Assembly (NCBI GenBank): GCA_028874195.1
Contig: JAPPLM010000041.1
Span: 1 to 64,000, forward strand
Direction: 5' to 3'
Origin: Chloroflexota bacterium
Lineage (GTDB): Bacteria > Chloroflexota > UBA11872 > VXOZ01
DNA length: 64,000 nucleotides
Shown: piece after piece, positions 7,185 through 15,862 of the stretch
Layout of the letters: each line of letters starts with the position of its first letter
Position numbering within the stretch: the stretch's first letter is position 1
Made by a program: the position numbers and the translations under genes
Notes under the pieces: model-generated
What the model was told of the DNA's origin: nothing
Database searches by the model: none
What the model saw: the letters and a program-made list of their open reading frames with translations, nothing else

Positions 7185-8882
7185 ATGCTCAACGTACGGC
7201 GCCTCTATCTTTTCGTCGCTGCCTTCGTTGGTCTGCTCCTCTTCATGCAGGGCGGCAGCGAGTTGCTGCGGCTGGTATTCCTGATAATCTCTCCGGACAC
7301 CGATCTTGGTGTGGGCAGCGATTGGTGGCGGGAACGCCTGAGCCTAAACCTCGCTCTCGTCGCAGTAGGCGCGCCGCTCTGGGTGGGACATTGGATTTGG
7401 GCGCAACGCCTCGCGCGTGACCGCGCGGAAGAGGGGAGCGCGCTCCGCGCCCTCTATTTTCTCGGCGTGCTCGGCGTAACGATCGTCCAGACTGCCGGCG
7501 CGGCCGGCGAGATTCTCGTCGACCTCCTGGAGCGCCTCGCTGACGAATCCATTGAAACACTCGCCTCTCCGGACTATCTCGCCAATCTGATTATCTACGG
7601 ACTTGTTTGGTTCTACCACATCCGCCAGCGACCGCCCACACATCTCCAAACAGGAGCGGCAGCAACCATTGCGCGTTGGTATTGGTACGTCGTCTCCTTT
7701 GGCAGTTTGGGGATAGTAGTCTCCTCGTTGGTTTTCGTCATCGCAACGCTGCTCAAACGGTTGGTTGGCGCTGATCCCGTTAGCGTCGGCTGGTGGCAAC
7801 TCCCGGTCGTGGAGGGTGTCGCGTATATCATCGTGAGCAGTATCGTCTGGTCGTATCACTGGGCCGCCGTCCAGCGCCAGATCGTGGATGCTCAGAGCCC
7901 TGAGTTACGCTCGACGTTACGCAAGGTCTACCTCTACGCCATGGTGGGCTCCGGCGCGGCGGGCGCTCTCTTGGCAAGTGGACGCATTCTCTATCTGGTC
8001 CTCTTAAGCGTATTGGGCGTGGTTCAGGATCGGCTTGAATTCATCGATAACGCGGCTTGGGTAGTGCCGACGGCGCTTGTAACCGCTACGGGGTGGTACT
8101 ACCATCGCTATCACCTGCAGCGGGATGCGGCCCTGGTAGCGGAATTGCCGCGGCAAGCGTCGATCCGTCGTATATACGCCTATATCCTTACGACCATAGG
8201 CATCTCCCTGCTGGCATTCGGCGCGTACGGTATCCTGCGACTGGTAATAGGAATTCTTACCGGCCAGGCGGACACGGTGGACTTGCCTGAGCATTATTTG
8301 CAGCGGCAACTAAGCCTCTACGTGACGTTGTTGCTGGTGGGTCTTGCCGCCTGGGTGTGGTACTGGCGCCAGATACAGCACCAAGTGGCGTCTGACAGCA
8401 GCGGTGAAGAGCGTCGATCGCTTGTGCGCCGCATCTATCTCTACCTGGTGTCGTCAGCCAGCGTGATTGCCATCGTGGTTGCGATTGGAACGCTGCTCTA
8501 TGAAGCATTGCGCTCCATCCTTGACGTTAGCTCCGTCAACGATTTTAGAGATGCAATGAGCGTTCACGTCAGCGTGGCGCTCATTGCCGTGACGTTTTTG
8601 GTGTATCACGTCCCATTCTTGCGTCGAGAGCATCGGCCTCTCTTAGGACGAAAGGAAAAGCCTGCCCCGGAAGAAGCCTCCTCCACAGTTGGCGGAGCGG
8701 CAGCCGCCGCGGAAGGAGGCAGCCTGGTGGTCACGATAACGGGCGGAGACTTGGAGCAAGCGCGGCAGCTAATCCAACACAGCACCCTGCCCGAGGGCAC
8801 AAGACTTACCTTCACGGAGAGCGCACTGTCGCCTGATGAGGTTCACCAACGGCTGCAAGCGCAAACGGATGACAAGGGATAG
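7185..8882 (+). CDS. Membrane protein with six tandem DUF5671-like two-helix repeats
   Basis: A 565-residue protein built of six units of about 75-85 residues. Each unit starts with a basic-aromatic motif (RRLYLF, RALYFL, ARWYWY, RKVYLY, RRIYAY, RRIYLY), followed by a hydrophobic helix, a polar loop and a second helix ending in a W/Y-H-W/Y motif (for example 'VGHWIW', 'VWFYHI', 'VWSYHW', 'GWYYHR', 'VWYWRQ', 'LVYHVP'). This predicts about 12 transmembrane helices. A cytosolic or periplasmic tail (about residues 485-565) contains an Ala/Glu linker and a small soluble domain. The repeats resemble the DUF5671 family common in Chloroflexota. No function is known; its conserved aromatic/His residues could bind a cofactor (inference). 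Confidence 0.75.
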   Translation: MLNVRRLYLFVAAFVGLLLFMQGGSELLRLVFLIISPDTDLGVGSDWWRERLSLNLALVAVGAPLWVGHWIWAQRLARDRAEEGSALRALYFLGVLGVTIVQTAGAAGEILVDLLERLADESIETLASPDYLANLIIYGLVWFYHIRQRPPTHLQTGAAATIARWYWYVVSFGSLGIVVSSLVFVIATLLKRLVGADPVSVGWWQLPVVEGVAYIIVSSIVWSYHWAAVQRQIVDAQSPELRSTLRKVYLYAMVGSGAAGALLASGRILYLVLLSVLGVVQDRLEFIDNAAWVVPTALVTATGWYYHRYHLQRDAALVAELPRQASIRRIYAYILTTIGISLLAFGAYGILRLVIGILTGQADTVDLPEHYLQRQLSLYVTLLLVGLAAWVWYWRQIQHQVASDSSGEERRSLVRRIYLYLVSSASVIAIVVAIGTLLYEALRSILDVSSVNDFRDAMSVHVSVALIAVTFLVYHVPFLRREHRPLLGRKEKPAPEEASSTVGGAAAAAEGGSLVVTITGGDLEQARQLIQHSTLPEGTRLTFTESALSPDEVHQRLQAQTDDKG

Positions 8883-8978
8883 AACTCCTCTGTTCCTAGA
8901 TCAGCGCCTTCATTCAAGTGTGGCCGCATCGTGCCAATCCCGAAAGGCCGCATCGCCTCGCCGCGAATGAGTGCCCAA

Positions 8979-10043
8979 TTAGGCCCGTACGGGTGCTCGC
9001 AAGTCAGCCAGCGCCGCCACGGCTTCCTGCGCGACGGCTATCGCCGTTTCTACATCTTCCGATGTGATCTGGTGGTACGTCACGAAACGGATGCGATCAT
9101 CGGAGACCGCTCCGCACTTTACGTCGCGCGCTGCCAGTTCTTCGGCAAGCTGTGCCGCGGTGCCAATGGATGGGTCGATGTCGATATAGACCATATTGGT
9201 CGTCGGCTCAGGGTCGGTCGTGATACCCGGAATGCTTCCCAGTCCTTCGCCGAGCCGGCGGGCATTGGCGTGATCCTGGGGAAGTTTCTGCGGGATCGTC
9301 TCCAGGGCGACGATCCCTGCCGCCGCCAATACACCCGATTGCCGCAGTCCGCCACCCAGCATCCGTCGGAACCGTCGTGCCGTCTCGATAAACTCCCTGG
9401 TGCCGCAGACGATTGACCCAACCGGCGCGCTCAGGGCTTTGGACAGGCAGAATGTGACCGAATCGACGTATTGCACGACTTCAGAAACCGGCACTTGCAA
9501 AGCCGCGGCGGCATTGAAGACACGCGCGCCGTCCATGTGGACATTTATGTCTAGTTCATCTGCCAACTCACGTATGCCGGCCAGGGTTTCCAGCGGATAC
9601 ACGGCCCCGCCGCCCCGGTTGTTGGTGTTTTCCAAACAGATCAACCGCGTTGGCGAGAACGCGTCATAGGACCGGCGCAGCACGCTGCGGATGCTGTCAG
9701 CCGTCAGAATGCCTTGATCGGAAGGCGCGATGCGCGGCGACGCGCCCGCCACGCAGGCAAAGTCACCGGCCTCCGTAGTTACGATATGGGATTCGTCTGC
9801 CACGATGAACTCATCCCCATTGCGGCATTGGGCCACGAGACAGACGAGATTGCCCTGTGTCCCACTCGTAACAAAGAGCGCCGCCTCTTTGCCCGTGATC
9901 TCAGCGGCCATCGCTTCCAACCGATTAATTGACGGGTCTTCCCGATAGCAGTCATCACCGACTTCCGCATTCGCCATCGCCTCGCGCATTTCCGCCGTCG
10001 GCATGCTCACGGTATCGCTGCGCAGATCAATTGTTCGAGACAT
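8979..10043 (-). CDS. ltaE: Low-specificity L-threonine aldolase
   Basis: A 354-residue fold-type I PLP enzyme that cleaves L-threonine or L-allo-threonine to glycine and acetaldehyde. The N-terminus IDLRSDTVSMPTAEMREAM is characteristic. D171 in HMDGARV pairs with the pyridine nitrogen, and K202 in CLSKALSAPVGS is the Schiff-base lysine. The length is normal. The start has AAGGGAG 7 nt upstream. It is on its own, divergent from neighbouring transcription units, although the same window also has a D-threonine-aldolase-like gene at 633-1730. Confidence 0.92.
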   Translation of the reverse strand: MSRTIDLRSDTVSMPTAEMREAMANAEVGDDCYREDPSINRLEAMAAEITGKEAALFVTSGTQGNLVCLVAQCRNGDEFIVADESHIVTTEAGDFACVAGASPRIAPSDQGILTADSIRSVLRRSYDAFSPTRLICLENTNNRGGGAVYPLETLAGIRELADELDINVHMDGARVFNAAAALQVPVSEVVQYVDSVTFCLSKALSAPVGSIVCGTREFIETARRFRRMLGGGLRQSGVLAAAGIVALETIPQKLPQDHANARRLGEGLGSIPGITTDPEPTTNMVYIDIDPSIGTAAQLAEELAARDVKCGAVSDDRIRFVTYHQITSEDVETAIAVAQEAVAALADLRAPVRA

Positions 10044-10277
10044 CCGATCACTCCCTTGCTGTAGTGTTTTCTCTTAGGAATTCGATATTGCGCGGACGCA
10101 AGACTCCCTTTACACAAACTCGCGATCCAGGTCTGGTTGGGGCTCGCTCAAGTCCGCATGCTGGTCAATTTCGGGTCTCCTTCAAGTATAGAATCCTTGA
10201 CCTGACAACGCACACTTACAAGGTTCGTTTGAAGGGATGCTTGTATGCCCCTGGCCCTATCACGTGAGGCGCACGCG

Positions 10278-11300
10278 TTAGGGGCCTGCTTCTACGCCCT
10301 CGTCAAAAAACCGTGCCAGTTCGTCGCGAGGAAACGAAGGAATGTCGTGCCAGTCACCGTCCGCAAGCATGCGCAGGCCTTGTTCCGGTTCCGTCAGCCT
10401 GCCAATGGCGGCGGCCATGGCGCCTGCCTTCTCAAAGGCTTTCAGGGCGGGCAATACATCTTTGGGAGCCACTACGGCAAGCAGCGACCCCGACGCCAGC
10501 AAGCCGAGCGGGTCAAGTCCCAGTGCATCACAGATCTCGGCAGTCTCCGGCAGCAGTGGCACGGTATCAAGATCTATCGTCATGCCGCAGGCTGCCCCTG
10601 CCGCCAGTTCGGTTAGTGCCGTGGCCAGACCGCCTTCCGTAGGATCGTGCATTGCGCGCGGGCGCACGGCGCGGCACAATGCTTCGGCGGCAGGCACCAC
10701 GCTGATGCCCGGATCATCGAGATAGGCTTGCGCGCGCTTAATAGTCGCATCCGAAAGACCCTGCTCCGCCAGTTGCGCGCTTGCATCCTGCGCGAGAATT
10801 GCGGTGCCCTCAATGGCGATGCCCTGCGTAAGAAGGACGATGTCGCCGGGCCGCGCGTTCGCATTCACCACAAGCCGCTCTTTGGCGACCTCACCTAACA
10901 GTGTGCCGGCAAGAATTGGCCGCTCAACACCATCCGTCACCTCGGTATGCCCGCCGACCAGCGTGACTCCCAATGACCGGCACGCTTCCCGAATGTCAAC
11001 GAAGATTTGCTGCACCTCTTGTTCCGCACTGCTAGGCGGCAGCAAGAGTGTACCCAAAAACCAGCGCGGGCGCGCTCCCATCGTCGCCACGTCATTGGCG
11101 TTGATCTGCAGCGCGTACCAGCCAATGCGGTGGGCCGTGAACGTAATGGGATCGCTCTTCGCGATCAGATACCGATCGCCGATGTCCAGCACGGCGGCAT
11201 CCTCGCCAAAACGCGGCCCTACGATGACGTCGGGGTCGTCTACCGGAATGGCAGCCAGCAGGTCTTTCAGTAGGCGTGCGGGAAGCTTTCCTTGTAGCAT
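10278..11300 (-). CDS. AIR synthase-related protein (HypE/ThiL fold)
   Basis: A 340-residue member of the PurM/HypE/SelD/ThiL ATP-binding superfamily. The N-terminal half has 'GPRFGEDAAVLDIG' and 'QINANDVATMGARPRWFL', a glycine-rich nucleotide-binding pattern, and 'LVGGHTEVTD'; the C-terminal half has 'MHDPTEGGLATALTELA'. HypE's C-terminal cysteine for cyano transfer is not present, and no hydrogenase genes are nearby, so HypE itself is unlikely. The ATG follows the rtcB stop by only 4 nt. Its AAGGG ribosome-binding site is inside the end of rtcB, so it is coupled to RNA ligase expression. The substrate is unknown. Confidence 0.8.
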   Translation of the reverse strand: MLQGKLPARLLKDLLAAIPVDDPDVIVGPRFGEDAAVLDIGDRYLIAKSDPITFTAHRIGWYALQINANDVATMGARPRWFLGTLLLPPSSAEQEVQQIFVDIREACRSLGVTLVGGHTEVTDGVERPILAGTLLGEVAKERLVVNANARPGDIVLLTQGIAIEGTAILAQDASAQLAEQGLSDATIKRAQAYLDDPGISVVPAAEALCRAVRPRAMHDPTEGGLATALTELAAGAACGMTIDLDTVPLLPETAEICDALGLDPLGLLASGSLLAVVAPKDVLPALKAFEKAGAMAAAIGRLTEPEQGLRMLADGDWHDIPSFPRDELARFFDEGVEAGP

Positions 11301-11304
11301 CGAG

Positions 11305-12777
11305 TCAGCCCTTGATCACACCAATTGGCCGCACCCGCGCCACTACGCGGGCGATGCCGGACTGCTCCACGACGTTCACCACCTCGCGCACGTCCTTATA
11401 GGCGTCGCTCGCCTCCTCGGCCAGACCTGCTTTGCTCTGCGCGCGAACGACAATGCCTCTGCTACCCAGCGCTTGAACCAAGTCCACTCCCGCCAGTTTC
11501 TTCTTGGCCGCGCCTCGACTCAGCACACGTCCCGCGCCATGACACGTCGAGGCAAACGTCTCCCGTTGCGCGCGCTCTTCACCTACGAGAATGTAGGAGT
11601 AGCGTCCCATGTCACCGGGGATGAGCACCGGCTGGCCCACGGCACGATATTTCGCTGGCACTTCGGGGTGCCCGGCGGGCAGGGCGCGGGTAGCGCCCTT
11701 GCGATGGACGCAGAGGTCCATTTCCTTGCCATTCACGCGGTGGCGTTCCATCTTGGCGATGTTGTGGGCAACGTCGTAGACGACACCGATTTCCGTCGCT
11801 GTTCCCGACCGCCCGAGGACATGCTGAAACGCACGGCGTGTGCGCTCCGTTATTGCCTGGCGATTGGCAAAGGCAAAGTTCGCCGCGGCCGCCATTGCGC
11901 CGAGATACGCCTGCCCCTCAGGTGACTTGATCGGAGCACACGCCAACTGCTTGTCGGGAAGCGTAATGCGGTATTGCTCCATCGCGCGCTGCATGGTGCC
12001 AAGGTACTCTTGGCACACTTGGTGACCGAGCCCGCGAGAGCCGGTATGGATGGAGAGCATGACTTGACCGGGCTCCGTAATGCCGAACGCGCGCGCGGCG
12101 TTCTCGTCCGCAATCGTCTCAACCACCTGCATTTCCAAGAAGTGGTTGCCGGAGCCAAGCGAGCCAAGCTGCGGCGCACCTCGTTGCCGCGCGCGCTGGC
12201 TCACTTGCGTAGGATCGGCGCCGGGTAGACAACCGCCGGCTTCAATGGCGGTGAGGTCTTCACGACTACCGTGTCCATTGTCCACCGCCCACGCCGCGCC
12301 GCCAGCCAAGGCGCCCTCGACGTTTATGGTTTTCCCACGTTTCTTACGACCTCGCCCAAGGCCGGTTGGCACGTCGCGAAACAACTGATTCACAAGCTCA
12401 GGCAACCTGCTCTTGACCGCACGCTCCTGCAAATTCGTCCTTAGCAAGCGCACGCCGCAGTTTATGTCAAATCCCACGCCGCCCGGTGAGACTACCCCAT
12501 CTTCTACCTCCATCGCCGCGACACCGCCGATGGGAAAGCCGTACCCCCAGTGGATGTCGGGCATAGCCAAGGCGTGTCCTACGATCCCTGGCAGTGTGGC
12601 CATGTTGGCTACTTGCTGGATCGCCATGTCGCCGGCCATCGAGTCGATCATGGCCGCATCAGCAAAGATCAGTCCGGGTACACGCATGCCGGGCATGTAG
12701 TCAACCGGCAGTTCCCAGCGAACGGCATCCTGCTGTCGCAGCACTGAGCGCCAGTTTTGCGGCGCGTTCTTGCTCAT
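11305..12777 (-). CDS. rtcB: RtcB-type RNA-splicing ligase
   Basis: A 490-residue protein joining 2',3'-cyclic phosphate or 3'-phosphate RNA ends to 5'-OH ends with GTP and Mn(II). The metal-site motif GFDINCGVR (D104, C107), 'GSLGSGNHFLEMQ', 'HTGSRGLGHQV' and the GMP-accepting histidine motif ASTCHGAGR are all intact. Length is typical. It lies 13 nt after archease and 4 nt before an AIR-synthase-like gene, a compact operon. The archease neighbour supports a multiple-turnover, GTP-activated ligase for RNA repair or tRNA healing. No sigma54-type rtcR regulator is seen. Confidence 0.96.
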   Translation of the reverse strand: MSKNAPQNWRSVLRQQDAVRWELPVDYMPGMRVPGLIFADAAMIDSMAGDMAIQQVANMATLPGIVGHALAMPDIHWGYGFPIGGVAAMEVEDGVVSPGGVGFDINCGVRLLRTNLQERAVKSRLPELVNQLFRDVPTGLGRGRKKRGKTINVEGALAGGAAWAVDNGHGSREDLTAIEAGGCLPGADPTQVSQRARQRGAPQLGSLGSGNHFLEMQVVETIADENAARAFGITEPGQVMLSIHTGSRGLGHQVCQEYLGTMQRAMEQYRITLPDKQLACAPIKSPEGQAYLGAMAAAANFAFANRQAITERTRRAFQHVLGRSGTATEIGVVYDVAHNIAKMERHRVNGKEMDLCVHRKGATRALPAGHPEVPAKYRAVGQPVLIPGDMGRYSYILVGEERAQRETFASTCHGAGRVLSRGAAKKKLAGVDLVQALGSRGIVVRAQSKAGLAEEASDAYKDVREVVNVVEQSGIARVVARVRPIGVIKG

Positions 12778-12790
12778 CTACCTGCACCAT

Positions 12791-13249
12791 CTAAACGTCG
12801 AATATCACCTGGATAGCTGTGCGGTCTGGGTGAACCTCAACCTCAAGATGATGGTAGGTCACCGCTTTGATCTCTCCACCCTCGACTTGCTCTTCCTCAT
12901 CAAGGATACGTCCAGCGACTTGGGCGGAGCAGCGCGGCGGGTCACACTCCGAAAACGCGAAACCTTGACCTACCAGACCCTCTACGCTGAATTGAAAGAG
13001 CAGCTCCGCAAGCCAGTTTACCAGCAGGTCGCCCCATGTTGCGCCGCTGACAGAAATCGCGTACGCGGCACGAGGCCCAGTGGCTCCAGCAGGCTCCCTG
13101 CCAAGCGCAATTGCATACATTCCCTGGGCGGCAGCGGCAAAAGCAGCGGCGGGAGTAAGCCCCCAGGCTCTGAGGCCAACATCTGCCGTGTGCTCTAAGA
13201 ACACATATCCAGAGTCACTCGCCTCTGGGAAACTGCCTTTAGTGTTCAT
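12791..13249 (-). CDS. Archease, RtcB-activating chaperone
   Basis: A 152-residue archease. The N-terminus GYVFLEHTADVGLRAWG contains the conserved HTAD metal-binding aspartate, and the C-terminus 'AVTYHHLEVEVHPD..IQVIFDV' ends in the conserved 'VIFDV'. Archease accelerates RtcB guanylylation and allows turnover. The ATG at 13249 overlaps the stop of the upstream CehA-like gene by 11 nt; the longer in-frame extension to 13372 lies entirely inside that gene and is rejected. Gene order archease-rtcB is the classical pairing. Confidence 0.93.
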   Translation of the reverse strand: MNTKGSFPEASDSGYVFLEHTADVGLRAWGLTPAAAFAAAAQGMYAIALGREPAGATGPRAAYAISVSGATWGDLLVNWLAELLFQFSVEGLVGQGFAFSECDPPRCSAQVAGRILDEEEQVEGGEIKAVTYHHLEVEVHPDRTAIQVIFDV

Positions 13250-15734
13250 TCCCGTGCGAGTGTAAACGCCCCTGCAGGTGAGCCTTGGCATGTTCGAAAA
13301 CCTGGCGTGCTCCGGCGTGGCGTTCCGCGTCTCCACGCGTTGCCAACGTATCCAGCCAGGTGAGACCGCCATCCAAGATGGTCATCATGTACGTCGCGTC
13401 GCTGGGGTTGAAGAGCTCTTGGTTGTCGGCCACGATGTACACGGGTGAGGTGTGCGCGGCCACATTCACGACCCAATAATGCTGCACCTCCAGCGAGCTC
13501 ACACAGCGGGCGGCAATCCAGCCACTGCCTTCAAGCTTGACCGCTTGGCTGAGCCGGCACGACTTGCCCCCACCCGGCACGGTCTGCGTGGCAACCACGG
13601 CGCCGTTGCAGACGAGTTGCAGTTCGTGGAACGGCAGCACCGATTCCGCCCAAGCCTCGACCGTAAGCGTGCCACCGCCAGATGGCAGTTTCAATTCATC
13701 GCCGGGATGCTTACCCTCGACGCGCACGTCAATGAGCGGGCCGCTTGTCGTGAACGTACGCCCACCGCGTACGGCATCCGCCCACGTGCCAAAGGAAAAC
13801 TCATCCTGCAATAGCGCATAGGTGCGGACTCCGCCCACGGGGATTCCCGCGCTCATCTTATCGGTTCCACCCACCGCCGCTACCCGGTAGCCGTTGTTGA
13901 GGAAGCGGTACCACTCGTGCAGGCCAAATCCATCAATGGAGGGTGTGAAGTACTTGAGTTCGACCGCGTCGACTTTGCCGAGAACTATCTCCGCCACCGC
14001 TTCCGTATAGGGGTTTGGAAAGTGCGGAATAACCACGAGCCCATCGCGCTCACGGGCCCGGTCGGCCCATTCGCTCATGCTGCTGAGTACCGGGTCCCCA
14101 ATGTAGCTCTCACCCGGCCCGGCCGTTGTCATCGGATAGATGGGCTCCCCCTGCACTCCCAGCAAGCTTATGTGACCAAGCAGGTGCTGGCGGTTCTCCG
14201 TGCCAACATACACGACCGTGTCGTCCGTGCTCACGCCGGAAACTTCCCCGGTGATATCCGCGACATTCGTGTAGAGATCGCCCCACTGGGAAGCGAGAAG
14301 GTTGATCAGATTAACCCCCTCGGCCTGGCCCTCCAACCACGCGGTTTGCGGAGAGATGAAGTGCACGTGCGTATCGGCCGTAACCCAGCCGTGCGCGCGC
14401 CAATTCAGCGGACGAGCGAGTTTGAGCGTGAGTTCCCGCTGGCCTGGGGCAATTGTGAGTCGTTTCCGCAATGGTTGGTACTCGAAGCCCTTGAAGATCT
14501 CGACGTAAACATCACCCACCGGTAACTCGATCTGAAATGTTCCGTCTACGTATGCGTATTGCGTATTGCCGAGCTTAAGATCGCCCGCGTAGTCTTCGAA
14601 CCAGTTGTCATTGACTTCGTGGCGATGTCCGTACGGAGGAAAGTAGCGGCCGTCCGGCGCGCGGAAGTGCACGCGCGCAGCGGTTGGCTTGCTGCTCTCC
14701 GCATCTTCCAGCCGCACGTGCACCCACGTGCGCTCCGGCGTAAGCACTTCCACATGCACTCTGCCGTCGCTGCTCTTGCTCTTGCCCGTGTTGTACAACG
14801 ATTCCATAGGCACCGCATGACCAGCCACATCCAAAGTGGCGTCCGGGCTTGCGGTCACGTCAACGATGAGTGACTTCGCTGCGTCACCATCGACTTCACC
14901 TAACCCCGGCGCTTCGTCAGCGAGCCACGTTTCCGGGTCGAATGCGGGCACGGCGTACTTGCGCGCCAAAGTACCGAGGTCCACGCTAACGGGGGTTGCT
15001 TCAGGTGATGAGTCGCCCGGCTCCGACGACAATACGATGCGAAAACTCTCCAACTGTTTGTGGCGCAGCGGGTGGTGTTTGCCGGAAAACAGCGTTATGC
15101 CCGCTACCACGACGTTCACACTGTTTGCGGCCGCCAAGCGCAATGACTCCACGGTGCGGCCCGGATGCGGATTCGGCAGGGCGTAGATCCAGTAGTTCGA
15201 CGCCGTTCTTGCCCGTGCCATTTGGAGGCCCGTCTGCCAGTGGCCCCAGGAACCGCGAGGATACGGCCCGTTGATGTCCACCGGGTCCGTACCGCCCTGC
15301 GGCCGCGCGGCAAAAGCCAATTGTCCCCATGCCACTGTAGAGTTGATTTCAAACCGTCGACGAATTGATTGCAAATCTTCCTCACCGTTGGCATAGCGGA
15401 GCGTGTACGAGGCAAGCACTTCGCCGGGATTGGTGACCATGCCGCTCATGCCGGGCTGTCTTGTCACACCGGGTTCCGCGTCACAAAAGTGCGCAAAAAC
15501 AAAGTACGTAATGTCACTGCGGCCGACGGGAACGGTGACATCATCTTCACTTAGTAGGATCCAACTCTCGGGCGTGTGGGCGGCGCCAAGAGTAAAAGGA
15601 ATCCCCCAGAAATCTTGTTCTCCCTCCGGCAGCATTTCCAAGTGCTGCGCCACGGGGCCATCCCAGGAAGACACGTCTTCAAGGCGTGAGGCGTTCCGCA
15701 CGTTCGTTAAGTCAAGCGGCGTAGAAAGTGCCAT
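13239..15734 (-). CDS. CehA/McbA-family PHP-type metallohydrolase
   Basis: An 831-residue protein. Residues 1-400 are beta-rich with no recognised motif. A C-terminal PHP-fold domain opens with 'VTADTHVHFISPQTAW' (metal-binding HxH), then has 'VIPHFPNPYTEAV', 'DAVELKYFTP' and 'AVGGTDKMSAGIPVGGVRTY', the metal and active-site layout of CehA/McbA-like carbaryl-esterase relatives. It should hydrolyse an ester, amide or phosphoester, with the substrate unknown. The start at 15734 has GAGGAG 7 nt upstream, better than the in-frame alternative at 15770. It is the first gene of the operon with archease, rtcB and the AIR-synthase-like gene, an unusual association. No signal peptide is obvious. Confidence 0.8.
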   Translation of the reverse strand: MALSTPLDLTNVRNASRLEDVSSWDGPVAQHLEMLPEGEQDFWGIPFTLGAAHTPESWILLSEDDVTVPVGRSDITYFVFAHFCDAEPGVTRQPGMSGMVTNPGEVLASYTLRYANGEEDLQSIRRRFEINSTVAWGQLAFAARPQGGTDPVDINGPYPRGSWGHWQTGLQMARARTASNYWIYALPNPHPGRTVESLRLAAANSVNVVVAGITLFSGKHHPLRHKQLESFRIVLSSEPGDSSPEATPVSVDLGTLARKYAVPAFDPETWLADEAPGLGEVDGDAAKSLIVDVTASPDATLDVAGHAVPMESLYNTGKSKSSDGRVHVEVLTPERTWVHVRLEDAESSKPTAARVHFRAPDGRYFPPYGHRHEVNDNWFEDYAGDLKLGNTQYAYVDGTFQIELPVGDVYVEIFKGFEYQPLRKRLTIAPGQRELTLKLARPLNWRAHGWVTADTHVHFISPQTAWLEGQAEGVNLINLLASQWGDLYTNVADITGEVSGVSTDDTVVYVGTENRQHLLGHISLLGVQGEPIYPMTTAGPGESYIGDPVLSSMSEWADRARERDGLVVIPHFPNPYTEAVAEIVLGKVDAVELKYFTPSIDGFGLHEWYRFLNNGYRVAAVGGTDKMSAGIPVGGVRTYALLQDEFSFGTWADAVRGGRTFTTSGPLIDVRVEGKHPGDELKLPSGGGTLTVEAWAESVLPFHELQLVCNGAVVATQTVPGGGKSCRLSQAVKLEGSGWIAARCVSSLEVQHYWVVNVAAHTSPVYIVADNQELFNPSDATYMMTILDGGLTWLDTLATRGDAERHAGARQVFEHAKAHLQGRLHSHGNEH

Positions 15735-15862
15735 AGGTGTTCTCCTCTGCAAGACATGCCAATAGAGCAAGCGGAGAATGCGTCATCGAGAATGTGCCGT
15801 GGGTGCACGATACCACGAACTCCCTGAGGGCAACAACGGGGAATTCTGTACTCGTAGCGTGC

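Noticed and set aside
10278-11300. Hydrogenase maturation factor HypE
   Set aside because: No C-terminal cyanation cysteine and no hydrogenase or other hyp genes in the window.
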